Shown here: one piece after another, positions 1 through 9,699 of the stretch | How positions within the stretch are numbered: position 1 is the stretch's first letter | How the letters are laid out: each line of letters starts with the position of its first letter | Source: Marsupella aquatica | Lineage: Eukaryota > Marchantiophyta | Reading direction: 5' to 3' | NCBI GenBank assembly: GCA_973895155.1 | Contig: OZ316897.1 | Location: forward strand, 4,216,001-4,280,000 | DNA: 64,000 nt | Notes under the pieces: model-generated | Seen by the model: only the letters and a program-made list of their open reading frames with translations | Database searches by the model: none | Told to the model about the DNA's origin: nothing | Program-made: the position numbers and the translations under genes

Positions 1-68
1 TCTTAACGCAGAAGGCAGTCAAATTTCTTAAATGCCTTGAGAACCCAGCGGAGAAGACGAGAATGCTT

Positions 69-925
69 TCAACATGGAAAAGAAGTAATTTTCGGGTAGA
101 AACAAATTTTATAATCTGCACAACACAAAACATGTCAGCAATTGAGCATTAAATAATACAAAACAAAAGAGGCAATAAACTAAATAAAACATTAACATTA
201 AATAGGCATGAGAAAAAAAGAGTCCTTACATTTATTGAAAACAACGTCAGCGTACTCATTAAATTGTTTGAGGTGATGTGGGTCACTCTCTAACCTCACA
301 GTGTCATTAGTTGACCAGATCATTCTATTTTCTTCCCAATCTTCAACTAGTGCAGACAATGACCAAGTAGGATATTTGTTTTGTATGGTTTTGTGCATTG
401 TTTCGGAAGAGTTCAGGAGTGTTTTGAGGTATGGAATAAGAGTGTTGGGGAAAAAATTGTCCGCTATCTGTCCAGAATACGGTTCAGGGTAGAGAGAAGA
501 GTAAAATGGATTTAGGCACGTTTTGTAAGGAGAGTCATCAATGAGTACATAATGTTTTCACTATAATAGTCATTTTCTAGTTTCGAACGCAGATTTTTCA
601 ACTCTTTCAAGAAAATTGGTTTTTGGGTTTTGAAATGGTTGCCAACTCGAACTGTGTCCTATTGAGTAGCAATAAATTTTAACTGTTTTCTGTCATCACT
701 AGTCAATACAGTTTGAAGGATAGGCTTAAGATTGTGCCATTGCATGCAGGACCAAATTGCAACGTCGAAGTTTGCTTTGCAAAAATCTAGAAACTCGCGC
801 AAATACGGCCTCTTGTAGATGAACTTAGACCCGACCCGAACTCCGGCACTTTGGTCAAGTAGTTTGGTAGAATACACACTTAACAAAATAACTTTGTTTA
901 CATCAAGAATAATGAGTTTTTTCAC
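69..925 (-). pseudogene. 3' exons of copy A: FCP1/NIF-type (HAD) phosphatase-like domain, broken
   Basis: The start follows a TTGATGTACAG acceptor. VKKLIILDVNKVILL matches the first HAD motif of FCP1/SCP/NIF phosphatases (LxLDLDxT), but the second Asp is Asn. KRPYLREFLDFCKANFDVAI is the RP.L.EFL...... region, KPIFLKELKNL is the KPL.LKEL segment, and YVLIDDSPYKTCLNP is the IDDSP.K...NP motif. LVEDWEENRM lies near 340. FCP1-family enzymes dephosphorylate RNA polymerase II CTD and related substrates. Breaks: a TAG after KFIATQ (about 657-659) and a one-base frame change between SEN and YVLIDD (about 545-560). A short final exon (115-69) is predicted from a TTGTGCAG acceptor. The domain call is good; activity is unlikely. 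Confidence 0.65.
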
Positions 926-1241
926 CTGTACATCAAGAAAAATAATAATGAGAGAATTACAGTTTTATAAAATCTATGCAAACAAAACTAAATTTTTGCA
1001 AGACCCCATTTCTACTCTTTGAAGTAGCTGCTTTTTTAGTTGATATATCTCATCACAAAGTTATGATGTGTATCCCATTTCTGTCCGATGCAGAAATTCT
1101 CTTTCTTAAAGTGGGAACATCCTTTACCTGGTTGCATGATGAGGTGATTTGATATTAGAATAAGCTCAAAAATATAAACCAGAGGCGATGAAATAAAACT
1201 AGACAGTACATTAAGGCTACTTAGGATAATAGAAAGTTTAC

Positions 1242-2656
1242 CTTATGCCCTTGGAAAGGTAGTGGCATATTGAGCAAAACATCGGCGTATGCTTTATCTG
1301 TTTCATTTTCCTGTTCTTCATTGAGAGAATTTGGTTCCATCTGATCACCTTCGTTGCCATCTGACCTCGCATCTGACGGCCCATGGGTTGTAGCTGAAGA
1401 AGTATCTTCATTCAACTTTGCCCAAGCATGATCGCATCGGGTCATGTCAATTAAAGCATTCTCCTTGGCCATCAAGCTAATGGAGGGCTCTCCAATCCGA
1501 CCGCAAGCTTCTTCCATAAATATTTTATTTCTCTCGAACTCTTTTCTCTCTGAAGGTGTTATTAGAGTTGAGATATCATTCAAAACAGTAGTCCAAAATT
1601 GTCTCCCATTCCAAGCATGAAGTTTCAATTCATCGGGGAAGTATACTTCCCAGTCTGCAACCGAAATGTTATCTGGCCGAGTTGTGTCTTCAAGACTTAC
1701 TACTGATCGAAAATAATTCCGGATATTTAGTTTCACAATATCATTATCATCGGCTTTGTTCCAGTAGTTTTCTTCTCTTTCTCCATCTTCTGTTACATTT
1801 TTCCCCTTGTATCCATCGCTCTGTTTGTTGCTCTCCTCCTTGTCATCACTACCTCGGTCTCCTTCCTTGTCATCACCACCTCCATCTCCTTGCTTCTCAT
1901 CACCATCTTCATCTCCTTCACCATCCAGCTTCGTTTTTCCCTGCTCCTCATCACCACCTCCATCTCCTTCCTTCCCATCATCACCTCCATGTCCTTCATT
2001 CTCATCTCCTGCACCACCTCCATGTCCTTCCTTCTCATCATCACCTCCATGTCCTTCTTTCTCATCATCACCTCCATGTCCTTCCTTCTCATCACCACCT
2101 CCATCTCCTTCATTCTCATCTCCTGCACCACCTCCATATCCTTCATTCTCATCACGATCACCATCTTCATCTCCTTCACCATCCAGGTTAGTTTTTCCCT
2201 GCTCCTCATCCGCCCCTCCTCCTTCTTCAGTGTATGTAAATTGCCTTTGCTCTTTCTCATCTGCTTGCTGTTTTTGATCTTGTTTTTCTTTCATCCGCCG
2301 CTCCCTCCAATTGTCATCAAACTCCTGTTCGAAGTCATCGGTACCGCTGGTTGGTTTCTGCTTCCTTTTTGTATACTTTTGACGAGTATCAACTCGTCTC
2401 CTGTTTTGACTTCTCTTATGCTGTAAAGTCTCCATGTCACTTTCGTCACCCATATTCTTCCGCTTCTTTGAATGATTGTCTGCACTCATGGACTCATTTG
2501 AGCTCTCGTCTTGGTTTCCAGATTCTGACCCTGGTTCTTCATCATCGTCTTGGTTTTCAGATTCTGACCCTGGTTCTTCTGCATCATTTGGCTCCTCCTC
2601 ACTTGATTCATACTCTCCAGTGTTGATTTCATCTTCAAAGATAGTAGACTTCTCAT
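1242..2656 (-). CDS. Exon 4 of copy A: acidic low-complexity region with coding minisatellite
   Basis: This 472-codon open exon begins with DEKSTIFEDE, then a Glu/Asp/Ser-rich stretch with a basic nuclear-signal-like segment (KKRKN, RRRVDTRQKYTKRKQK), then repeated units of the type DDEKEGHGG and GDGGGDE between about 1810 and 2220, and finally a less biased 170-residue C-terminal part (NIRNYFRSVVSLED onward). The repeats are a GA-rich minisatellite kept in frame. It joins the next exon in phase 0 (GHK, then VKKLIILD). Long Ser/His/Pro-rich frames on the opposite strand are shadows of the repeat. Acidic tails like this often contact chromatin or basic proteins; no function can be shown here. 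Confidence 0.5.
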
Positions 2657-3161
2657 CTGAAACAGAGGAACAACAATCAGATTTCAAAATTTCATTTGTG
2701 CAATCAAGTTAGTGAATGTATTAAAATTAATCAAGTATATGGTTTCGGCCGACTAACCTTTAAGTGGTCCAACTGGCATCTTTGATGGGAAATAGTATAT
2801 CCAATTCTGGCTGAGGAGGTTACTCAATTCATACTCTTTTAAAACTCTCTCAACGTTTTCATCACTATATGTGAGCATGCTTTTACAATGATCAATTACA
2901 TCTTCTTTGACTTCTCTGAAGGTTTTTCCTCGAGATATCTTCGCATTCATCATTGCCTCAAGCCTTTTTCTGTCGAGACATGGTGCTTTACTGGGATACA
3001 AGGCACCAAAATACCCACTCATTTCTGTGTGAAATGATCGTTTACAATAAGATCTAACCTTAACTCCTTCTTCCTGGAATAAACAAGCAAGATGTTAGAG
3101 GAACTTAAGATAAGGTTAAAGCTATTCAAAAATAGAATTGTAATAATACTTGAAAGCTTAC

Positions 3162-4494
3162 CAGGAGGCATTTGACCAAGTTTAGCCCTTCTCCAAAACA
3201 GACAGCACGCTTTCCGTTGTCGAGAAACAGTCGAGTCAAGTATTGGAAAAAGATAATACTTTTCTCACCAGGGAAAGACCTAGCAGCCTGATCCTCTTTA
3301 GACTCCTGAAAGTTAAGGAGAGTTCCCCGAGTTTGTAGACTGGACTTAATTGCTTCCTCTATCTTTGTCATGTCGGTAGATTTTGATAAGAGAGGTTGAC
3401 AAAATGCATATGTCACAGTATATGTAACATCCCGCTCTGTGTTAAAGAGGGAAATATGAGACTTTTTGGTGCCTCTTCTCTAGACGTAAGTTGTTTGGAA
3501 TGGGAAATATCCTGGAGTTGACACTAACTCTCTCATCATGAAAATAGACTCAATAGGATCTGAGACATGGACAAGGACATGATTTACCGTCCCCATCTGT
3601 TTAATTGCTCTGATGAACATAGAGTAAAAACTGGATATGAATGGACCGTCATCAGATAGAATAGTGGAGTCAAAATAGAAAAAGTCTACCTGTTGTCTCA
3701 GGGACTCAGAGATTTCGTCAAGAAATTTCTTTGTTTTCAGACCTTTCCGCGAGTGTAACTGAAGGATATCCTTGATTTGGGGAGGCTTCAGGTTTCCAAA
3801 CTCGTCAATGGAGTTCTTTGTTGCGGCAATTAAGCTCTTAAAAGCCTCTGGGAGAAGACTCTTCATTGTTCCAACACTGGTTGTTTTCTGCGACGCCTTG
3901 TTGAGATACTCCTCTCCTAGTGAATCCCTGATCCTGCTAAGCTTTTCTTTATTAAGATGATACCTCTTGCACAAGATATCAACCTCAACTTTCCTCTCAA
4001 TCTTTTTCAAGCTATTCAATTCAGTACGTTTCATGCCACCGTCACCCAAGTTCTCCAACAGATCTATCTCAAACATTCGCTTCTGCTTCTTGTTGACACA
4101 AAATTCTTCCATGGAAATAAACTTTTCGGCTTCTTCAGCATCATAATCTTTTGAATGAGGTCGGTCCTTCAAAAGAGATATCTTTGAATTCTCCAACAAG
4201 TAGGCGGCAACCTTGTCTATGTCAGCTTCCTCCATCCCTTGTAGATCTCGGAAGCATCGCCTATTCAGTTGCCAAGTCTTCCGGTTACTGTAAGTTATTG
4301 CCTGAGCTTGCGTTTTACCATTGAACGCTATAAGGGATCCTGTACGAGACTTCTCATATACCCGCATCCATTTGCTGAATGTTGCATCGCTCATATGAAA
4401 GATAAACGGATTGAGCTCGGTAAATGAAAACGTTTTCATCTGCCATGCCCATGGAACAATAATCTTGGCAGCTTCAAGGAACACCTGAATATAA
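3162..4494 (-). CDS. Exon 2 of copy A: helical region and permuted methyltransferase-like core
   Basis: It opens VFLEAAKIIVPW after a TTTATATTCAG acceptor. A charged helical stretch is followed by VDFFYFDSTILSDDGPF, the position where permuted DNA methyltransferases carry motif IV (DPPY-type). The proline-rich catalytic tetrad is absent. The TAG at 3480-3482 interrupts it, but the same frame continues without another stop to 3162 through GEKSIIFFQYLTRLFLDNG and a weak motif-I-like CFGEG. The order (motif IV before motif I) is that of beta-class N4/N6 methyltransferases. The assignment rests on alignment by eye with the better-preserved copy B and should be read as fold-level only; catalysis looks lost. 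Confidence 0.4.
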
Positions 4495-4617
4495 AACATT
4501 ACAAAATATAATATTAGAACCCTACAGAAAATACAGATTCAAGTCATTATGTTCAATGTTACCACACAAACCGCGGGTTGTAGGGCTCATGCTATCTAGA
4601 AGTGTCTGATAATTTAC

Positions 4618-5834
4618 CTTCCATTTTGACCCCTTTGCCTGAGCATTCTCTTTTCTTGGACTTCCAAACTCTTTCCATACTGCACGTGCTTGGGACGCTA
4701 TCAACGGAAAGTTAGTCTCATCAAGTTGAGTTCTCTGGATATTGTTCAAGGCTCGAGAGAGCCCCATCATCGTGAGGTTTTCTTTCAAACTGTATGGGGA
4801 CCAGAACATAATTGCCTGAACCTTGCAAAGATCCTCCCGAAATGTGCATCGCTTATCATCTTCCTTGAGGATCGCCTTGTATGCCATTATTGTGTGCTGC
4901 CCACCAAGAATCCAGAAGTGACAAGTGTTGGTAATATCATCACTCTGCGGTGCCTCTTTTAGAGGAGTTCCATAGTAACCTTTTGATTTGTTCTTTGAGT
5001 CCCATGTTATTGGGACAAGAAAGCAGAGAGTTTTTTGAAAGGTTATCGAGGAGTAGCCAAAGAAAGCAGCCTTCAGTTTGGTGGCATAATCTTCATCAAA
5101 GTCACGACATTTTATGTGATTTGGTGTCAGGTGACATCTCTCAATAGGCACCTCAAAAGTCTTGCTCTGAAAGATGTTCAGATGAGAGTATGATTCTAGA
5201 AAGCTGCAAAATAATTCATCCACGTTCTCCGTCGTGATATCCTTTGGAGGATTTGATGCCAAAATTCCCCCTTTCCTGGTGACAGAAAATATTTCGGTGA
5301 ACGGTTGTTTTGAGAACTCCAAAATGGCATTGATGTATCTGGAGATACTTTCTGGATCTGGAACCAATGGTGCAATGGGAAAGCCCTCCCAACAATTCGA
5401 ACCAAGCAATTCTGAACTTGAGGTGAGATATTCTGTGACTTTCCGTTGGGAGAAAGTTCCATAATCCATTCGATCAAAGCAAACCCCAATTGTTTCTCCA
5501 GTTTCTCTTTCGTCAAAGAGAAGTACCAATGCTTCTTGTAGGTCATCAAGCCCCATATTTCGCTTGAAGATGCATCCCACAATTTCTGCATCCATGACGA
5601 TATGTAACGTCTCCTTGTGCGTGAAACATATTTGCAATTCCTTATTCTGGAGTACTAATCCCCAATCAAAGACGTTGCTTGACTTCACTCTATAAATTGA
5701 GCTGGCTTCCGGTGAGGTAAGGTCCCGTATCTTTTTCCCTCGATATGTTTTGATCATTTTCATCTTATCAAGCTGGTCAACAATTGAGCTTTCGGTCTTG
5801 CTCTTTGTTCGGGAGCTGCCATTTCTAGGAGCCA
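4618..5834 (-). CDS. Exon 1 of copy A: ParB/sulfiredoxin-like domain
   Basis: This exon gives about 405 codons. The first 20 residues are basic and polar. The ParB-like part lies in the C-terminal half: a segment starting near PIERCHL, with the CRDFDEDYATKLKAAF stretch in the place where ParB proteins have R...L..s, followed by FWILGGQHTIMAYKAIL. GGQHT stands where ParB and sulfiredoxin proteins have the DGxHR loop that binds nucleotide. The histidine is kept but the arginine is replaced by threonine, so nucleotide chemistry is doubtful. The exon ends at SKWK with a clean GTAAAT donor and joins in phase 0. The paralogue at 22698-23407 keeps the more canonical DGNHR. Confidence 0.5.
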
Positions 5835-5924
5835 TATCTGGAGTCACACAAAACAAGGAATTTTGTTTAATTAAAAAGGAAGGTCTCTCTATAGTTAGTT
5901 TGTTTGAATGGATGACAAACACAG

Positions 5925-6500
5925 CCAACAGCCCGCGGGTGGTGAGGTATGCTAAACAGTTGATCCAAGTGAGCCTCAGGGCCCGTGGGTGGTGGGGTGT
6001 TCTACACAGTCGGTCCAAGTGATCCTCACGACCCGCGGGTGGTGAGGTATGCTAGACATCCGGTCTTAGTGAGTCGCACTGCCCGCGGGTTGCAAGGTAT
6101 GCTAGACAGTAGGTTTGAGTGAGCCTCACGGCCCGTGGGTGGTGAGGTATGCTATATAGTCGGTCTGAGTGAGCCTCACGGCCCGCGGGTGGCAAGGTAT
6201 GCTAGAGTGTAGGTCTGAGTGGCCTCACGGCCCGCGGGTGGTGAGGTATCCTATACAGTCGGTCTGAGTGAGCCTCATGGCCCACGGGTGGCAAGGTATG
6301 CTAGACTATAGGTTTGAGTGAGCCTCACGGCCCGTGGGTGGTGAGGTATACTATACAGTTGGTCTGAGTGAGCCTCACGGCTCGCGGGTGGTGAGATATG
6401 TTGAGCTTTTAGTGAGTTGCACGTACAACCCGCGGGTGGTGAGGTATGCTAGACAGTCAATCCAAGTGAGCCTCACGGCCCGCGGGTGGTGAGGTCCTCT
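5925..6500. repeat. Array of about 12 CCCGCGGG-type palindromes, 50-bp period
   Basis: Twelve units spaced 48-51 bp apart start near 5932, 5980, 6031, 6082, 6131, 6181, 6229, 6280, 6329, 6379, 6428 and 6478. Each has the core CCCGCGGG or a one-base variant (CCCGTGGG, CCCACGGG), then TGGTGAGGTATGCTA, then a GTCGGTCTGAGTGAGCCTCA tail. The core is a perfect 8-bp palindrome. The array begins about 90 bp upstream of the ATG of copy A. Single copies of the core with flanks occur in the first intron of that gene (about 4568) and around the DUF7869 gene. Confidence 0.9.
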
Positions 6501-9500
6501 CTTGTTTTATGAGCCTCCTAAACCCCTGGATCAATAGTATACTCATTAATCAATATATTCATTAGCAATTGACCCAAAATCTAGTTAGCTAGGCTCAAGA
6601 GGGTGTGATTGAGGGGCTAGGATTATGTGACAGACAACCCTTCATAGTTTATATATGATTGATCTATATTCTGGCTAGAGTAGCCCCTGTGGATCAAGAA
6701 TCATTACCCTTCTTTAATAGTAATAGTACTCATTACAAACAATTGCTAATCTCCTGATAACAGTCTTTCCTCATAATCTCTTTAATATTGGTGGCAATTG
6801 CGTACAATTCATGGACGAGTTCAACTCTACAATCTTTACTATGAACCAGACAATGAGTTCCAAAAGCTCTTACCTCAAGATTTTTGTTCCCGGATTTTGT
6901 TGGGCTCTAATCTCTTCAAACTTCAGCAGATTGTTGTTTCAGTGTGTAAGATTGAGGCATCGCAGGTAGACTATACCCCGCACAATGCTTGTCAAGGATG
7001 TAGGCAGGAGAAGCACTAGAAACCTGCAAAACAAATTGACACACTTGTTTTTTTACCCAGAGTGATGCAGTTGCGGTAGATGTACCAACTACGGGCAAAA
7101 GGAATCACATTGAGATCAAGAAGATCGACAGACAGATTGAAAATTTCAATCTGGAAACTAAACAAATTAACAAATGTGCATTGATACAATAGGATTTTAT
7201 CACAACAACATTGGGTATGAATAGTGGATGCAATCACGGATAGTGGATAGTGGATGCAATCATGGATTAACTAGTCAGTGGATACTGAAATTTTGACATC
7301 TTCATTACATTTAGATATGACACCAGGGGCTTACCTATAATTATTCCAAGGGTGCAAATTTTTGAGGAGCAGGTCGGAGTAGATGCTTGGGACGATTAGG
7401 CCAAATTGTTGTTAAATCCCTGGCGGCTATGGAATCTGAGCACCATGGACCTACACAACATTTGACCCAAAGCCAGAGTGAGACACAATCTCAATCACAG
7501 GAATCATCCATACTCACTTATCTGATTAGGAGGCCATGGATTTCATCTTTGACAAAGTACTTGAAGGGAAGGAGTAATTAGTACAGGAGAACCAATCTCA
7601 ACAGCACATTACTCACAACATATTGAAACAAAGAGCCGAGAAACTTTCGTGCCTCCCAAATTTCCAAAAATAATGACATTTGGCTCAGTGACCTACTGTG
7701 TACTTGTAGAGGGCCCACATAGCTGGGCTCTCTGGACTACAATAGCAATCTATGAAACCAATGAATTTGAGAACAAGGGCAGCAGGGTTTAGGATACTAT
7801 TAACACCAATCTCTGTACATTCCAAAACAACACCTCATTTCAAATAGATCCCTACCTGACAACCTCTACCTATGGGATTACATAGCTCAATGAATGATCG
7901 ACTGACCTCAAACTAAAAATGTCATCTTTACATATCCAGATGAACGATGATGAATGATGAACGATTTCCAGATATCTAGATGAACGATGAACGATTGCCA
8001 GATGAATGATGTCTTTGAAGAAAGACAATTGATGATCTTTGAATTTGGAGCTACTTGACTACCTTGATTGCAGGCAGATTAGAAATTATTGGGATGACTA
8101 ATGTCACCTTTAACAAAGAAACAACAGATTTGGTGCAACCGGGGTTGCAGCTTAAGTTATCAGGAGGCACACAAACGGACCAACTTGACTGCTCCACAAC
8201 TATGAAAAATTAAATTCGAACAACAACCACAACACAGGCTTTAAGGACTACTACCCTAAACAACTACGTTCCTTCTCCTCTATCAAGCATCAAGATTGAG
8301 AACGATAACATTATTTGACAACATTCCATAGACCCATGCAAACATAGACTTCTCACAGAATAAGCGGCCTGCGAGAGATCCCAAATGCGACTATCTTGCT
8401 TGTTGACATAGTAGATCATGATCATTCACATAGCAGATCACGTATTATGGCAAACACATCATTTACTGTCCAATGTAGTCTCCAACAATGAGTCGAGCAA
8501 TACAAGGCAAGGCAATCACACCTGGATGGATTATTGACAATGGATGGATACCGCTCTCCACAACGTGGTCACCACAAAATCCGTAGTCAACAATGGATCG
8601 TCCAGGCTCTGTCACGCACATTTGCATCTGAAATCGCAAAAAGCATAGTCAACATACTTAGGGAGAAGGGGCTCGAAGGCTGACAGAAGTCTGAGAAGTC
8701 TAAAAGGAGAAGTCTGAAAGGAGGAAAGCATTCCAAGAAGCACAAGGCTAAGAAAGCATTCGACAGGAGGATTGACAAGCCTTTGAACAATATATATATA
8801 GGTGAGTTTTAGTACCTTTCAGAGCTTGTACATACAAAGACATCGTGCCTCACTCCCGCGACGTTTGCTCTCAACCAACGCAAAACACATTGGTGCCTCA
8901 AAAAAACGCAACCTAGCAACACAAAACTCCTCATTCATCAATTCACTTTCGCACTTGCCATCCAAACGGCATTTCAACCCAACGGTGTCCGACCCACTAA
9001 AAGTCACTACCGATGGTAATTAATTCCCCTCCTTTCTTGCTAGAAACAATGATACTATTCCGATTGTCGAAGATATACTCTTGCGACTTCACAAAGTGAA
9101 CCAAATGAAATGATTTAGGTTCCAGTCAAGGTGTTGCATACCTCAAATGTCCAGCTCATTTTTGGAGAAAGAGAGCTCCCTGCCCTGACGCAAAATAGTA
9201 TCAGTACAAAGCAATCCAGTTCTCAATTGAACACCTCATGAATGCTTTGTACGTTCGTCCGCAAATAGTATCAATTCTCAATTGAACACCTCTTGAATCA
9301 AATGGTAGTCTCTAGAATTGCCATATCGATCAACCTCATATAGATCCTCAATCTCCCTTCCGCACAATGTTGACGACTCCCTTCAGTCTCCCTTCCGCAC
9401 AATGTCGACGACTCCCTTTAGTCTGACTCGTTCGCTTCAGTTCTTGCGCACAATGTCGACTCGGTGTCTTCGGCAATCTGACTTGTTTGATTCAGTTCTT

Positions 9501-9690
9501 CCACACAATGTCGACTCGGTGTCTTTGGCAGTCTGAATCATTTGATTCAGTTCTTGAACGTGATCGGTAGTACTCAAACAGGCGCGAGTGGGGAAAAACG
9601 TCGCCATCATCCAGTGCGCGCGCGAGTGAGCAAACACGTCACCATCATCCAGTTCACAATACCCGTCCTGCTGTACGTTGATGCTCTCAC
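6501..9690. other. Non-coding stretch, no gene seen
   Basis: No convincing coding exon was found. It holds AT-rich single-copy-looking DNA, a small GATGAACGAT-type minisatellite near 7930-8010, and a run near 9310-9560 where CGCACAATGTCGACTCGG-like units with TTCAGTCT spacers recur four or five times. Short open frames here have no family resemblance. Confidence 0.5.
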
Positions 9691-9699
9691 TTGATTGAG

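Larger units (their letters stand above)
69..5834 (-). pseudogene. Copy A: ParB-like / methyltransferase-like / acidic / NIF-like fusion gene, decayed
   Basis: One multi-exon gene is proposed because splice sites and phases agree across all junctions. Exons, read on the minus strand, are 5834-4618, 4494-3162, 3073-2758, 2656-1242, 925-230 and 115-69, joined by introns of about 85-320 bp with GT and AG ends. The start is the ATG at 5834; the longer open frame above it runs into the upstream palindrome array. Domain order is ParB/sulfiredoxin-like, helical middle, permuted methyltransferase-like, acidic repeat region, FCP1/NIF-like, about 1,670 codons in all. The frame is broken by an in-frame TAG at 3480-3482, a TAG near 657-659 and a one-base shift near 545-560. 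Exon joins and breaks are read directly; the domain names are by motif and pattern. I do not know a named family with this order. It could instead be two or three adjacent genes, but the phase agreement argues against that. Confidence 0.55.

Noticed and set aside
1682-2426. Plus-strand Ser/Pro/His-rich open frames
   Set aside because: They are the complement of the GA-rich coding minisatellite of copy A; the minus strand has splice sites and matched phases.
5925-6500. Regular 50-bp repeats as a CRISPR array
   Set aside because: Whole units repeat with no unique spacers, the DNA is eukaryotic and no cas genes are near.
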